NCBI RefSeq assembly: GCF_029872055.1
Contig: NZ_JARXNQ010000001.1
Location: 744,001-808,000, forward strand
Length of the DNA: 64,000 bases
Direction: 5' to 3'
Source: Sulfurimonas sp. C5
GTDB lineage: Bacteria; Campylobacterota; Campylobacteria; Campylobacterales; Sulfurimonadaceae
The notes beneath the pieces were generated by a model, which did no database searches, was not told the DNA's origin, and saw only the letters and a list, made by a program, of their open reading frames with translations. Positions 34,699 through 44,628 of the stretch are shown in pieces. Each line of letters opens with the position of its first letter. Positions within the stretch are counted from its first letter, which is position 1. The position numbers and the translations under genes were made by a program.

Positions 34699-36100
34699 AC
34701 ACTCTAATAAAATTATACATCTCAAACAACTTTTCATCTTCATCTTTGGAGTTGCATTATGGTTCTCTCCTACTCCCGATGGACTGACACTCCAAGCCTG
34801 GCATCTTTTTTCAATCTTTATCTCAATTATTTTAGCTGTTATTCTCGAAGCTTTTCCTATATTTACCGCATCAATCATAGGGCTTAGTTTTAGCGTACTA
34901 ACGACGACGTTAACACCAAAAGAAGCCTACAGTGGTTTTTCTCAAAGCTTTATTCTTCTCATCATTGTTGCTTTTTTAATTGCCCGCGGTGTTATCAAAT
35001 CTGGTCTTGGTAAAAGAATTGCTTTTTTAATCATCAAAAAATTTGGTAAATCCTCTTTGGGACTCGGGTATTCAATGATAGCGGCAGATATGTTTATAGC
35101 TCCTGCTTTTCCAAGCAATACGGCACGTAGCGGTGTATTGTTTCCTATCGTCAATGCTCTAGCAGCTGACAGCGGTTCGAAAGTAGCGGACGGAACTCGT
35201 AAAAAACTCGGAGCTTATTTGATGATGACCTCAATGGCTGGGATCACTATCTCATCTGCAATGTGGCTTACTGCAATGGCTGCAAATCCTGCCGGTGTGA
35301 AGATGGCGCAAGAGTTTGGAGTCAACATCTCTTTTGGTTCATGGGCTTTGGCCGCATTTTTGCCTACCCTACTAGCTTTTATAGCTATTCCCTGGGTACT
35401 TTTTAAACTCTTTCCTCCTGAGATCAAACACACACCGAATGCTCCAGAAATTGCAAAACAAGAGCTAGAGCATATGGGTAATATACATAAGAACGAATAC
35501 ATTATGGGCTTTACTTTTATAGCAATGGTAACACTATGGGTGCTCTCCCCTGTTTTTGGATTTGACAAAACGGCAGTGGCATTTTTAGGGCTGGCTGCAC
35601 TGATGATAAGCAATATTTTTACTATGGATGATCTCGCTCATGAAGGACGTGCACTCGGCACGCTTATATGGTTTGCTATTTTATATTCTATGAGTTCAGA
35701 GTTAAACCATTTAGGATTTATGTCTTGGTTAGGTGATCACATCTCAACTTTTGTTATAGGATATTCATGGCAGATGGTATATGTTTTACTGGTTCTTGCC
35801 TATGTATTTATCCACTACTTCTTTGTTTCACAAACAGCTCAAATGCTTGCACTGTTTTCAGTCTTTTTAGGTGTAGGTGTAAATACCGGTGTACCTGCTG
35901 AGCTTTTAGCACTCATGCTTCTGTTTGCAACAAATTTTAATGCTATGATCACACCGCAAGGTTCATCTGCAAATGTTATCTATTTAGGTTCTGGGTATAT
36001 TCTCTCAAACGAAGTATATAAATACGGGGGAATTATTACACTGCTGAACAGTTTTATCTATTTAGTTTTTGGAAGTTTTTGGATTATTGCGGTAGTATAA
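34685..36100 (+). CDS. DASS-family (SLC13) anion:sodium symporter
   Basis: The 471-residue integral membrane protein has about twelve hydrophobic segments. Family motifs are visible in 'PAFPSNTARSGVLFPIVNALA', with the SNT substrate-site signature, and near the end 'TNFNAMITPQGSSANVIYLGSGYIL' (second SNT-like hairpin). It probably imports C4-dicarboxylates, 2-oxoglutarate/malate or sulfate with Na+; the exact substrate cannot be read. A His-rich cytoplasmic start (MAHHKHSNK) is present. Its start overlaps the ABC-F gene by 14 nt. A shared bidirectional terminator follows (36101-36129). Confidence 0.88.
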   Translation: MAHHKHSNKIIHLKQLFIFIFGVALWFSPTPDGLTLQAWHLFSIFISIILAVILEAFPIFTASIIGLSFSVLTTTLTPKEAYSGFSQSFILLIIVAFLIARGVIKSGLGKRIAFLIIKKFGKSSLGLGYSMIAADMFIAPAFPSNTARSGVLFPIVNALAADSGSKVADGTRKKLGAYLMMTSMAGITISSAMWLTAMAANPAGVKMAQEFGVNISFGSWALAAFLPTLLAFIAIPWVLFKLFPPEIKHTPNAPEIAKQELEHMGNIHKNEYIMGFTFIAMVTLWVLSPVFGFDKTAVAFLGLAALMISNIFTMDDLAHEGRALGTLIWFAILYSMSSELNHLGFMSWLGDHISTFVIGYSWQMVYVLLVLAYVFIHYFFVSQTAQMLALFSVFLGVGVNTGVPAELLALMLLFATNFNAMITPQGSSANVIYLGSGYILSNEVYKYGGIITLLNSFIYLVFGSFWIIAVV

Positions 36101-36129
36101 AAAAGTAGAGGAAGGTTCTCTCTACTTTT
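36101..36129. terminator. Bidirectional terminator between the DASS transporter and DAHP synthase genes
   Basis: AAAAGTAGAG-GAAGGTTCT-CTCTACTTTT is a ten-pair stem with T/A-rich flanks on both strands, lying between convergent stops at 36100 and 36122; the right arm overlaps the last codons of the minus-strand gene. Confidence 0.75.
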
Positions 36130-37471
36130 GTGCTTCTTTTAAAGAATCTGCAATTAAGAATGCAAGCTCTAAAGATTGATCAGCGTTTAGACGAGGATCA
36201 CAGTGTGTATGATAACGTGAACTTAAATCTTCTTCAGTTACCGTAAATACACCACCAATACATTCAGTAACGTTTTTCCCTGTCATCTCTAAGTGAACAC
36301 CACCTGCGTGAGTTCCTTCAGCTTTATGTACTTGGAAGAACTGTTTCATCTCTGTTAAGATATCATCAACCGGACGAGTTTTATAGTTATTTGAAGACTT
36401 GATTGTATTTCCATGCATCGGGTCACATGACCAAACTACATTTAAACCTTCTCTCTCAACAGCACGAATAAGTGAAGGCATACCTTCGGCTACTTTGTTT
36501 GCACCCATACGAACAATAATGTTTAGACGACCTGCCTCATTTTCAGGATTCACTGCGTTTGCAAGACGAATTAAATCTTCAGGATCCATAGATGGTCCTG
36601 CTTTAATGCCGATAGGGTTTTTAATCCCTTTCATGTATTCAACGTGAGCACCGTCAAGCTGACGAGTTCTATCACCGATCCAAACCATATGTGCTGCTAC
36701 ATTGTACCAATCACCTGTAATTGAATCTCTTCTTGTAAACGCTTCTTCATATGGAAGTAAAAGAGCTTCGTGAGATGTAAAGAAATCTGTTTCACGAAGA
36801 GTTCTGTACGTTTTAGATGTAATTCCACATGCTTCCATGAATTTAAGTGACTGCTGAATATCATCTGCAAGTTTTTCGTACTTTTGTGTTACATCACCTT
36901 GATGAGCAAAATCTAAAGTCCATTTGTGTACTTGATGAAGATCTGCTAAACCTCCAGAAGCAAATGCACGTAAAAGATTTTGTGTTGATGTAGATTGATT
37001 GTATGCTTTGATCATACGTTCAGGATCCGGTACACGTGATGCAGAATTAAAATCAACAGAGTTGATAATATCACCACGGTAAGAATCTAACGTAACACCG
37101 TCAATTGTTTCAGTATCACTTGATCTAGGTTTTGCAAATTGACCGCCAAGACGTCCAACTTTTACAACCGGAAGACCACCGGCATATGTCATCACAACTG
37201 CCATTTGCATTAAAGCTTTAAAAGTATCACGAATGTTATCTGCATGAAATTCACTAAAACTTTCAGCACAATCACCACCTTGTAGTAAAAATGCTTTTCC
37301 GTTTGCAACTTGTGCTAACTGTTCTTTTAGTGAACGAACCTCTCCAGCAAACACTAGTGGTGGATAGTTTTTTAGCTCCGATAGAACATCTTCCAACTTC
37401 TTTTGATCAGGATAAGTTGGCTGTTGTAAAATTGGTTTTCCTCTCCAGCTTGATGGGGTCCATATACTCAT
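36122..37471 (-). CDS. Class II (plant-type) 3-deoxy-7-phosphoheptulonate synthase
   Basis: The 449-residue enzyme condenses phosphoenolpyruvate and erythrose-4-phosphate in the first step of the shikimate pathway. Class II features are seen in '[17 protein letters not shown]', '[15 protein letters not shown]', '[18 protein letters not shown]', '[35 protein letters not shown]' and '[10 protein letters not shown]'. This class is the standard DAHP synthase of Campylobacterota. Aromatic synthesis genes trpE and aroE lie elsewhere in the window. It is a single gene whose end is shared with the DASS terminator. Confidence 0.95.
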   Translation of the reverse strand: MSIWTPSSWRGKPILQQPTYPDQKKLEDVLSELKNYPPLVFAGEVRSLKEQLAQVANGKAFLLQGGDCAESFSEFHADNIRDTFKALMQMAVVMTYAGGLPVVKVGRLGGQFAKPRSSDTETIDGVTLDSYRGDIINSVDFNSASRVPDPERMIKAYNQSTSTQNLLRAFASGGLADLHQVHKWTLDFAHQGDVTQKYEKLADDIQQSLKFMEACGITSKTYRTLRETDFFTSHEALLLPYEEAFTRRDSITGDWYNVAAHMVWIGDRTRQLDGAHVEYMKGIKNPIGIKAGPSMDPEDLIRLANAVNPENEAGRLNIIVRMGANKVAEGMPSLIRAVEREGLNVVWSCDPMHGNTIKSSNNYKTRPVDDILTEMKQFFQVHKAEGTHAGGVHLEMTGKNVTECIGGVFTVTEEDLSSRYHTHCDPRLNADQSLELAFLIADSLKEAQK

Positions 37472-37590
37472 AGTTATAACCTTAAATTCTTATTTTTCGC
37501 AATTCTATCCTAATATAGTTAAAATCAGTATGAGTTCCGTTCATTTTCAGCTATTTTTTATATAAAAGTTTTTTTTATGGTTTATTTTTG

Positions 37591-37596
37591 TATAAT
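37591..37596 (+). promoter_or_regulatory. -10 element of the diguanylate cyclase/cvpA/fur/lysS run
   Basis: TATAAT at 37591-37596, with GGAG at 37614-37617 ahead of a TTG start at 37626. This is the apparent promoter of the whole run to lysS, though fur may also have an internal one. Confidence 0.5.
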
Positions 37597-37625
37597 CACT
37601 TCATTAATTTTCCGGAGCTTTCGAA

Positions 37626-38543
37626 TTGAAAAAAGATGAATTAAAATCTCTTGTAACGCAGTTATATAACGATTTAATAGACAATATTGACGCGCAAGAA
37701 TCCCCAAATAAAGATCAAGTAGCAGAGTATCTTCAAGATGCAGTTCTCACTATCCAATCTCTTAATGAAAATCAGATGGATACGATTGAACATGCACAAC
37801 AAGCATTTACAAATGCCTATAAAATCATTGCTGAACAGGGAATATCATCTTATCAAGAAACAAATAATAAATTTTTAGATCTTACAGAAAAACATCAAGC
37901 AAATTTAGAAGAATATAAAAATTCTGCAATGGTTGATTCTAAAGTTATTACAGAAAAGTTTGATGAACTTCATCAACATATGACTTTTGAAGTAAAAAGA
38001 GCAAACTCCGTTATAGAAAACCTACATGCAAGAATCAAGGAGTTAGAAGAAAATTCTCAACTCGATTCATTGACTAAAACATATAACCGTCGTGCATTTA
38101 ATTTATATCTGACACAATTATGTGACAAAGAAAAAATCCAAGAGGATATGCATTTTCTGATCTTAGATATTGATGATTTCAAAAATATCAATGACACTTA
38201 CGGACATGTTGCCGGAGATAAAGTACTGATTTTCATTACAAATCTTCTTAAAAAAACACTACGTGACGGGGATAAGATTTTCAGATACGGCGGTGAAGAG
38301 TTTGTAATTATTCTTAATAGAATCGACAATGACAGCTGTTTACAAATCGCACATAGAATTTTAAAACTCGTTAGTAGTAACAAACTTATTTACAAAGGGA
38401 CAACGTTGCAGGTAACCGTAAGTATAGGGAGTACTAAATTCCATGAAGGAGACACTCCTGTAGATCTATTGGAAAGAGCAGATATGGCTTTATACAGATC
38501 TAAAAAGAACGGTAAAAATCAAATGAATACGGAAATAAAATAA
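37626..38543 (+). CDS. Diguanylate cyclase (GGDEF) with coiled-coil N-terminus
   Basis: The 305-residue soluble protein has a helical, coiled-coil N-terminal region of about 140 residues and a C-terminal GGDEF domain. The active site reads GGEEF at 222-226, and RxxD, the inhibitory I-site, is RDGD at 213-216, so product feedback is expected. Upstream 'DSLTKTYNRRAFNLYL', 'ILDIDDFKNINDTYGHVAGDKVL' and downstream 'VSIGSTKF' and 'ADMALYRSKKNGKNQ' complete the domain. It should make cyclic-di-GMP. The start is TTG with GGAG. It is 1 nt ahead of cvpA. No sensor domain is visible. Confidence 0.92.
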   Translation: MKKDELKSLVTQLYNDLIDNIDAQESPNKDQVAEYLQDAVLTIQSLNENQMDTIEHAQQAFTNAYKIIAEQGISSYQETNNKFLDLTEKHQANLEEYKNSAMVDSKVITEKFDELHQHMTFEVKRANSVIENLHARIKELEENSQLDSLTKTYNRRAFNLYLTQLCDKEKIQEDMHFLILDIDDFKNINDTYGHVAGDKVLIFITNLLKKTLRDGDKIFRYGGEEFVIILNRIDNDSCLQIAHRILKLVSSNKLIYKGTTLQVTVSIGSTKFHEGDTPVDLLERADMALYRSKKNGKNQMNTEIK

Positions 38544-38544
38544 A

Positions 38545-39183
38545 ATGGACTTAAATTATTTTGATATAGTAGCTGGAGTTATTATTCTTCTGCTTGGTCT
38601 TAAAGGGATCATAAATGGTTTTTTTAAAGAGATTTTTGGACTTATCGGAATCATTGGTGGTATTTTTATCGCTTCAAGATTAGGTGATGATGTCGGACAA
38701 TATCTAAGTGACCATATCTTTAAATTTTCTAATGAGTCGGCTATCAGTTTTACGGGCTTTATAGTTTCACTGCTTGGTTTTTGGCTTGTTATGATCGCAA
38801 CTGGTATAGTTTTTCAAAAGCTGAGCAAACTCAGCGGTCTTGGAGCACTGGATAAAATTCTAGGTTTTGCCTTTGGTGCTAGCAAATTTTTCCTAATCGC
38901 TGCAGTAATTGCTTTTGCTATCAGCAATATCAAATCTTTAAAACCGACGATGGATTCTGTAATGCAAAACAGTGTTTTATATCCGGTTCTAGTCTCAACG
39001 GGTGGATTTATTATGAAAATAGATCCTGTTGAAGAGGTTGTTGACATTAACGAAAGTATCGACAAAGCTACACAGATGGTTGAAAAAACTACTCAAGAGA
39101 TTGTTGGTGAATCAATTAAAGAAAAAATCGCTGATATAAATTCTACGATTGAAACGAATACAACCAACAAAGAGAAAAAATAA
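38545..39183 (+). CDS. cvpA: CvpA-family membrane protein
   Basis: The 212-residue protein has four transmembrane helices in the first 130 residues and the CvpA signature 'FDIVAGVIILLLGLKGIINGFFKEIFGLIGIIGGIFIASRLGDDVG', followed by a hydrophilic C-terminus. CvpA homologues are needed for colicin V export in E. coli and are linked to envelope integrity. In Campylobacter the orthologue also precedes fur, and the gene order here is the same. The last base overlaps the fur start (TAATG). Confidence 0.9.
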   Translation: MDLNYFDIVAGVIILLLGLKGIINGFFKEIFGLIGIIGGIFIASRLGDDVGQYLSDHIFKFSNESAISFTGFIVSLLGFWLVMIATGIVFQKLSKLSGLGALDKILGFAFGASKFFLIAAVIAFAISNIKSLKPTMDSVMQNSVLYPVLVSTGGFIMKIDPVEEVVDINESIDKATQMVEKTTQEIVGESIKEKIADINSTIETNTTNKEKK

Positions 39184-39659
39184 TGTCTGATATAACTACG
39201 AACTTTAATGACAGAACGATAGAGTATAATCAACTGCTTGATGATTTTAAAAACCTTATCAAAAAAAACAATTTAAAGTTCACTATCCAGCGTGAAGTTA
39301 TTTTAGAAACACTATATAATTCAGATGAGCACTTAACACCAGAAGAACTGCATAGAATTATTCAGGAAAAATACCCTGAGTTAAATACAGGTATTGCAAC
39401 TATATACAGAACTCTCTCTTTACTGGAAGATTCTCATATAGTTACTTCATTATCTTTCGGTGCCCAAGGGAAAAAGTATGAACTTGGTGCAAAAGATCAC
39501 CATGACCATTTAATCTGTACAGAGTGTGGTCAGATTACTGAATTTGTTGATGAAGAGATAGAAAAACGTCAACACAAAATCACTGAAGAGCTCGGTTTTA
39601 AAATGATCGATCATTCTATGCAGATCTACGGTATCTGCAAAGCTTGCCAAGAAAAATAA
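39183..39659 (+). CDS. fur: Ferric uptake regulator
   Basis: The 158-residue iron-responsive repressor has an N-terminal winged helix ('FTIQREVILETLYNSDEHLTPEELHRIIQEKYPELNTGIATIYRTLSLLEDSHIV') and a C-terminal metal and dimer domain with HHDHLICTECG and 'YGICKAC' (two CXXC zinc sites). It ends in a Campylobacter-like tail. Fur represses iron-uptake genes; no Fur box was looked for here. It overlaps cvpA and is 28 nt upstream of lysS. Order and neighbours match C. jejuni (cvpA-fur-lysS-glyA). Confidence 0.95.
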   Translation: MSDITTNFNDRTIEYNQLLDDFKNLIKKNNLKFTIQREVILETLYNSDEHLTPEELHRIIQEKYPELNTGIATIYRTLSLLEDSHIVTSLSFGAQGKKYELGAKDHHDHLICTECGQITEFVDEEIEKRQHKITEELGFKMIDHSMQIYGICKACQEK

Positions 39660-39687
39660 AAAAATCTAAACATTAAAGGAATAATTT

Positions 39688-41205
39688 TTGACTTTTGACA
39701 ATAAATTTGTACAACAAAGAATCCAAAAAGCAAAAGCGTTAAAAGAGTCTGGTTTTAACCCGTATTCTAATAACTCAAAAAGAAATACTACAATTGCTAA
39801 ATATATTAACGTAAACCAAGATATTTTTGATAAAGAAGAGAAGCGTGATGAAAAACGCAACTATACTGTAAGCGGTCGTATTAAACTTCTTCGTATTATG
39901 GGTAAAGCAAGTTTTGCAAAGATCGAAGATGAAAGCGGAATGTTACAGGTTTACATCGCTAGAGACAATCTTCCTGAAGGTTTTTACAATGAAACTTTCA
40001 AGAAAAACATTGAAGTTGGTGACATTATCGAAGTTGCAGGATACCCATTCGTAACTGGTAAAGGGGAACTTTCTTTACACGTTGATGAGTTACATTTATT
40101 GACAAAAGCGATCTCTCCTCTTCCTGAAAAATTCCACGGGATTACAGATAAAGAGACTAGATACAGAAAACGTTACCTTGACCTAATCATGAACTCTGAA
40201 GTACGTCGTACATTTCAAATCCGTTCACAAGTAATTTCACTTACAAGAAGATTTTTTGAAGACAAAGGTTTCTTAGAAGTTGAAACTCCTATGATGCACC
40301 CAATTGCAGGTGGAGCAAATGCTAAACCATTCGTTACTCACCACAATGCACTTGGAATTGACAGATACCTAAGAATTGCACCTGAGCTTTATTTAAAAAG
40401 ACTTATTGTTGGTGGATTCGAAGCTGTATTTGAGATCAACAGAAACTTCAGAAACGAAGGTATGGATGCTACTCACAATCCAGAATTTACTTCGATCGAA
40501 TTCTACTGGGCATATAAAACATACAAAGACCTAATAGAGATCACAAAAGAGTATTTTCATTACCTTTTCGATCACTTAAATCTTCCTACAATCTTACCGT
40601 ACGGTGATATGGAAGTAAACTTTAACAACTTTCAAGAGATTCCACTTATCAAATCACTTTCAGAGATTGGTGGCGTTCCTGAAGAGATCGTATATGACAA
40701 AGAAAAAATCTTAGACTTTTTACGTTCAAAAAATCTAGAGGCTAATGCAGCTATGAATCTTGGACAACTGCAAGGTGAACTTTTTGACGAGTTCGTTGAA
40801 GAAAAACTAATCGATCCTACATTCATTACAGAGTATCCTGTAGAGATCTCTCCACTTGCACGTAGAAGTGATGAAAATCCTGCTATTACTGAGAGATTTG
40901 AGCTGTTCATTGCAGGTCGTGAGATCGCAAATGCATTCAGCGAGTTAAACGACCCTGTTGATCAGTTAGAGCGTTTTGAAGGGCAAATGGCTGCTAAAGA
41001 CAGCGGTGACGATGAAGCGCATGAAATGGACAGTGATTTCGTTGAAGCACTAAGCTACGGTATGGCTCCAACTGCAGGACAAGGTATCGGTATCGACAGA
41101 CTTGTAATGCTTCTTACAAACGAGCACAGTATCCGTGACGTACTACTGTTCCCTGCTATGAAACCTTTACATAATGAAATTCATTCAGAGGATGAAGAGG
41201 AATAA
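39688..41205 (+). CDS. lysS: Lysyl-tRNA synthetase, class II
   Basis: The 505-residue enzyme carries the N-terminal OB-fold anticodon-binding domain ('[32 protein letters not shown]') and the class II core with motif 1 ('[18 protein letters not shown]'), motif 2 ('[23 protein letters not shown]') and motif 3 ('[21 protein letters not shown]'). It starts at TTG 39688 with AAAGGA at a good distance, and no better ATG lies near. A terminator-like hairpin follows (41215-41238). Confidence 0.97.
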   Translation: MTFDNKFVQQRIQKAKALKESGFNPYSNNSKRNTTIAKYINVNQDIFDKEEKRDEKRNYTVSGRIKLLRIMGKASFAKIEDESGMLQVYIARDNLPEGFYNETFKKNIEVGDIIEVAGYPFVTGKGELSLHVDELHLLTKAISPLPEKFHGITDKETRYRKRYLDLIMNSEVRRTFQIRSQVISLTRRFFEDKGFLEVETPMMHPIAGGANAKPFVTHHNALGIDRYLRIAPELYLKRLIVGGFEAVFEINRNFRNEGMDATHNPEFTSIEFYWAYKTYKDLIEITKEYFHYLFDHLNLPTILPYGDMEVNFNNFQEIPLIKSLSEIGGVPEEIVYDKEKILDFLRSKNLEANAAMNLGQLQGELFDEFVEEKLIDPTFITEYPVEISPLARRSDENPAITERFELFIAGREIANAFSELNDPVDQLERFEGQMAAKDSGDDEAHEMDSDFVEALSYGMAPTAGQGIGIDRLVMLLTNEHSIRDVLLFPAMKPLHNEIHSEDEEE

Positions 41206-41214
41206 GAGAATTTC

Positions 41215-41238
41215 AAAGAGAGTGAAGATACTCTCTTT
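41215..41238 (+). terminator. Terminator after lysS
   Basis: AAAGAGAGT-GAAGAT-ACTCTCTTT is a nine-pair stem 10 nt after the lysS stop, with partial T-run. Confidence 0.55.
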
Positions 41239-41247
41239 ATAAAAAAT

Positions 41248-41269
41248 AAGATGATTTTTTTATCATCTT
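41248..41269 (-). terminator. Terminator for the DUF302 gene (minus strand)
   Basis: AAGATGAT-TTTTTT-ATCATCTT is an eight-pair stem between the convergent lysS and DUF302 genes. On the minus strand it is followed by a long T-rich run, which suits termination of the DUF302 transcript. Confidence 0.6.
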
Positions 41270-41325
41270 TTCTGAAGAAAGAAAACTTTAAAAGTTTACT
41301 TCTTTTCTACAGAAAGGGACTTCGT

Positions 41326-41895
41326 TTAGAAGTCACCTTTTGCAGCACGCTCTGGAACCATCTCCATCGCTTCTTTAACTTTTAATGCAGCTTCAAGCAT
41401 CTCTGGAGGTAACGGCTTACCACCATAAATTGCAAGAGTCATATCCATACTGATTAGATTTGCATGCCCATCTCCATATTGGATATACATAATTCTACAA
41501 GGCATAAACCCACCATACCATTGTGAATAGTTTAGAAATACTTTTGCAGTTGTTAAGTTACATAAAGAGTAAATTCTTGCTTCTTTTACTTCATCAGGAG
41601 CAGCATCCTCTTTTGTATACATTTTTACATAACCTGTAAGTCTCATATTGTACTCTTCAGTAAGAGCTTCGATAGATTCTTTTACTTCGTCTCCACTGAT
41701 ACCCTCTTGAACTTCCCAAGTTTTCATCATTGCACGAGCAGGATCACCGTTTGTTAAAATATTGTCAAACATAGCCATAAATGCAGGCATTGCTTTTGGA
41801 TGTAGTGAAGCAACTTTCGAGCCGAACATTGCATAAAATCCTATCATAGCTACCAATACTAAAGCACCTATAACCGCTAGTATATTTTTTATCAT
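41326..41895 (-). CDS. DUF302-domain membrane-anchored protein
   Basis: The 189-residue protein has one N-terminal transmembrane anchor (about residues 5-25, ILAVIGALVLVAMIGFYAMF) and an extracytoplasmic domain whose end, 'MPCRIMYIQYGDGHANLISMDMTLAIYGGKPLP', matches the DUF302 fold (C..Y....DG.....IS..M). DUF302 proteins are found near metal or sulfur-redox genes and lack a known activity. It lies in the reverse direction between lysS and glyA, interrupting an order that is contiguous in C. jejuni, so it may be an insertion into the operon. Own terminator at 41248-41269. Confidence 0.75.
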   Translation of the reverse strand: MIKNILAVIGALVLVAMIGFYAMFGSKVASLHPKAMPAFMAMFDNILTNGDPARAMMKTWEVQEGISGDEVKESIEALTEEYNMRLTGYVKMYTKEDAAPDEVKEARIYSLCNLTTAKVFLNYSQWYGGFMPCRIMYIQYGDGHANLISMDMTLAIYGGKPLPPEMLEAALKVKEAMEMVPERAAKGDF

Positions 41896-42007
41896 ACTTT
41901 TCTTCCTTCCTTTGTATTACGAGAGGATGTTATCACATTTTAACCTTTATAAATATTAATATCTAATATCAAGCCTACATTCAGAACTCTATTATGATAT
42001 TTTTTGT

Positions 42008-42030
42008 ATAATCGTGACAATTTTATAATA
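42008..42030 (+). promoter_or_regulatory. Tandem -10 elements of the glyA gene
   Basis: Two TATAAT hexamers lie at 42008-42013 and 42025-42030, followed by GAGGAA at 42033-42038 and ATG at 42047. The first gives a short leader, and the second would put the start very near the ribosome site. Confidence 0.5.
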
Positions 42031-42046
42031 AGAGGAATTTGAGAGT

Positions 42047-43294
42047 ATGAGCTTTTTAAAAGAGTTTGATGAAGAAGTATACAACCTATGTGAAAAAGAG
42101 TTAGAAAGACAAACTGACCATTTAGAGATGATTGCATCTGAGAACTTTACACTTCCAGCAGTTATGGAAGCTATGGGAAGCGTTTTCACAAATAAATATG
42201 CTGAAGGTTATCCTGCAAAAAGATATTACGGCGGATGTGAATATGCTGACGGTGTTGAGCAGTTAGCAATCGATAGAGCTTGTGAGCTTTTTAATTGTAA
42301 ATTTGCAAACGTACAACCACACGCAGGAAGCCAGGCTAACGGTGCAGTTTATGCAGCACTTTTACAAGCCGGTGATAAAATTCTAGGGATGGATTTAAGC
42401 CATGGTGGGCACTTAACTCACGGTTCTAAAGTAAGTTTCTCTGGTAAAAACTACCACTCTTTTACATATGGTGTTGAACTAGACGGTAGAATCAATTATG
42501 AAAGAGTACTAGATATTGCAAAAATCACTCAACCGAAAATTATCGTATGTGGTGCATCTGCTTATGCTCGTGAAATTGATTTCAAAAAATTCCGCGAAAT
42601 TGCTGATGAAGTTGGTGCTATCCTATTCGCTGACATCGCACACATTGCAGGACTTGTAGCAGCTGGTGAACACCCTAGCCCATTCCCTTATGCTGATGTT
42701 GTTACAACAACTACACACAAAACTCTTGCAGGACCGCGTGGTGGTATGATTATGACAAATGATGAAGATATTGCTAAAAAAATAAACTCTGCTATCTTCC
42801 CAGGTCTTCAAGGTGGACCACTTGTTCATGTAATTGCTGCAAAAGCTGTTGGTTTCAAACACAACCTAAGTGATGCGTGGAAAGAATATGCAAAACAAGT
42901 AAAGAAAAATGCTGCTGTTTTAGCTGAAGTTTTAATCAAACGCGGTTACGATGTTGTAAGTGGCGGAACTGACAACCACTTAGTACTTGTAAGCTTTTTA
43001 AACAAAGAATTCAGCGGTAAAGATGCAGATGCTGCTCTTGGTAATGCAGGTATTACTGTAAATAAAAACACTGTTCCAGGTGAAACAAGAAGCCCATTCG
43101 TTACTTCAGGAATTCGTGTAGGTTCACCTGCTCTTACTTCTCGCGGTATGAAAGAGAAAGAGTTTGAAATTATTGCAAATAAAATGGCTGATGTTTTAGA
43201 TGACATTAACAACACTGATCTTCAAGCAAAAGTAAAAGAAGAATTAACAGCTTTAGCACGTAACTTTGTAATTTATAATCAAGCAACATATTAA
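42047..43294 (+). CDS. glyA: Serine hydroxymethyltransferase
   Basis: The 415-residue PLP enzyme converts serine plus tetrahydrofolate to glycine and methylene-THF. It contains '[26 protein letters not shown]', '[22 protein letters not shown]', '[16 protein letters not shown]' and the PLP lysine in [15 protein letters not shown]. The length is typical (about 415-420). It is the first gene of the glyA-DUF1882 pair, and the order lysS-glyA-DUF1882 is also found in Campylobacter. Promoter with tandem TATAAT. Confidence 0.97.
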   Translation: MSFLKEFDEEVYNLCEKELERQTDHLEMIASENFTLPAVMEAMGSVFTNKYAEGYPAKRYYGGCEYADGVEQLAIDRACELFNCKFANVQPHAGSQANGAVYAALLQAGDKILGMDLSHGGHLTHGSKVSFSGKNYHSFTYGVELDGRINYERVLDIAKITQPKIIVCGASAYAREIDFKKFREIADEVGAILFADIAHIAGLVAAGEHPSPFPYADVVTTTTHKTLAGPRGGMIMTNDEDIAKKINSAIFPGLQGGPLVHVIAAKAVGFKHNLSDAWKEYAKQVKKNAAVLAEVLIKRGYDVVSGGTDNHLVLVSFLNKEFSGKDADAALGNAGITVNKNTVPGETRSPFVTSGIRVGSPALTSRGMKEKEFEIIANKMADVLDDINNTDLQAKVKEELTALARNFVIYNQATY

Positions 43295-43306
43295 TCAGGC
43301 ATTAAT

Positions 43307-43849
43307 ATGACTGCAATGGATCTTAAACTTATAAAAATGGTCACTGACCACTACTGGATCAAAAGAGATACAGTAGTGGACAAGATTAGTTTCAAAGGGC
43401 GTACTTTTTATAACAAATTTGAAAAAGTAAATGAACTCCTTTCACAATCGGTAATTAACAGACATCTAAAAGGTGAAATTACGGTTGCCCATTCTTTAGT
43501 AAATAAGCACAATAAAGTAGAAAATATTGTGATCGATTACAATGGCCGAGATCCAGAAAGATTTTATCATAAAACACAACTTCTTCTCCGTGAAGAAGGT
43601 TTTATAAATTTCACAGCATACAAAACAAAAACCGAGGGGCATCTGCATGTGTATATCCATAAAGGGCATACAACATTGCAAGAAGCCATTCAGCTTGGTA
43701 AAATGCTAAGTATGAAACTTGCAGCAAAACAACCAAAACAGTGGCGAATGTTTCCAAATAACGATATGCCTGATGAATATAATATTCTGACACTTCCATA
43801 TGAAGTATATGCCAAAGAGCGTGGAGCATCTTGGTCTAAACATATGTAA
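43307..43849 (+). CDS. DUF1882-type conserved Campylobacterota protein
   Basis: The 180-residue cytoplasmic protein is a lineage-restricted family placed after glyA, like C. jejuni Cj0403. A basic N-terminal region ('[31 protein letters not shown]') precedes an alpha/beta domain with '[30 protein letters not shown]' and '[24 protein letters not shown]'. The His/aromatic layout looks loosely like nucleic-acid-binding primase-type folds, but I cannot support that. No known activity. Two ATGs close together; the first, 43307, is used here. A terminator hairpin follows at 43851-43865. Confidence 0.8.
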   Translation: MTAMDLKLIKMVTDHYWIKRDTVVDKISFKGRTFYNKFEKVNELLSQSVINRHLKGEITVAHSLVNKHNKVENIVIDYNGRDPERFYHKTQLLLREEGFINFTAYKTKTEGHLHVYIHKGHTTLQEAIQLGKMLSMKLAAKQPKQWRMFPNNDMPDEYNILTLPYEVYAKERGASWSKHM

Positions 43850-43850
43850 G

Positions 43851-43865
43851 AAATGCTACGCATTT
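43851..43865 (+). terminator. Short terminator hairpin after the DUF1882 gene
   Basis: AAATGC-TAC-GCATTT followed by TGTTTATTTATT is a short six-pair stem with a T-rich tail, immediately after the stop at 43849. Confidence 0.5.
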
Positions 43866-43887
43866 TGTTTATTTATTCTAATTTTGG

Positions 43888-43893
43888 TATCAT
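43888..43893 (+). promoter_or_regulatory. -10-like element before the SPOR-domain gene
   Basis: TATCAT at 43888-43893, then GAGG ahead of the ATG at 43925. Suggests own promoter for SPOR-trpE-aroE. Confidence 0.35.
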
Positions 43894-43924
43894 AAACCAA
43901 CAAAATACTTATTGAGGTAAAATC

Positions 43925-44611
43925 ATGAACGAAAATAATGAACTAAGTGATATTGTTTTAAATAAAAATTCTTCTTCAAGCTCTAGCAAAAAGATGGTGC
44001 TTGCTATCGCAACATTAGGGATCATACTTATTGCTGTTGTGACACTTATGAAATCATGTGGTTCGGATAGTGTTAACGGTGCACCTCAAGCTGTTATTCC
44101 ACCACAACCGCAACAAATGCTTACAGATGAAGAAAATGACAATATAACAGACAAATCTACAGCAACAGAAGAACCACTTTTTGAAGAAGTAGAAGTTGTA
44201 GAAGATGGGAATGTAGACGATGCCGATCTTGATAAAATTGCTCAAAAGCTAAAAGAGGAATCACAAGAAGACATTGCAACAAAACCGGCACCTGTACAAA
44301 CTAAGCCAAAAGTTCAGGAACAAAAACCTGTTGTAAAACCAGCTCCAACGACTACACCTATTAAAACTACTGCTACAACATCATATTATATTCAAGTAGG
44401 CTCATTTACGAAATATGAACCAAATCAAAAATTCTTAACTTCAATTACTAAACTTGGTTATAAATATACTTATCATAAAGTAACAATTAACGGTAAAACA
44501 CTTAACAAAGTGCTTGTAGGACCGTTTACAACAGAACAAGAAGCTAGAGATGCTAGAAGAATATTACGCTCTAAAGTAGAACCGGGCGCATTTTTAGTAA
44601 AACTAAAATAA
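43925..44611 (+). CDS. SPOR-domain membrane-anchored cell-division-type protein
   Basis: The 228-residue protein has a cytoplasmic start, one transmembrane helix (about residues 24-42, KMVLAIATLGIILIAVVTL), a long acidic/Pro/Lys linker and a C-terminal SPOR domain ('YYIQVGSFTKYEPNQKFLTSITKLGYKYTYHKV', ending 'VGPFTTEQEARDARRIL'). SPOR domains bind denuded septal peptidoglycan, e.g. FtsN and DedD. It is the Cj0404 equivalent in the conserved locus and may be the FtsN-like protein of this group (inference). Then comes trpE, starting 17 nt later. Confidence 0.9.
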   Translation: MNENNELSDIVLNKNSSSSSSKKMVLAIATLGIILIAVVTLMKSCGSDSVNGAPQAVIPPQPQQMLTDEENDNITDKSTATEEPLFEEVEVVEDGNVDDADLDKIAQKLKEESQEDIATKPAPVQTKPKVQEQKPVVKPAPTTTPIKTTATTSYYIQVGSFTKYEPNQKFLTSITKLGYKYTYHKVTINGKTLNKVLVGPFTTEQEARDARRILRSKVEPGAFLVKLK

Positions 44612-44628
44612 TTTTTACAGGCTAGAAA

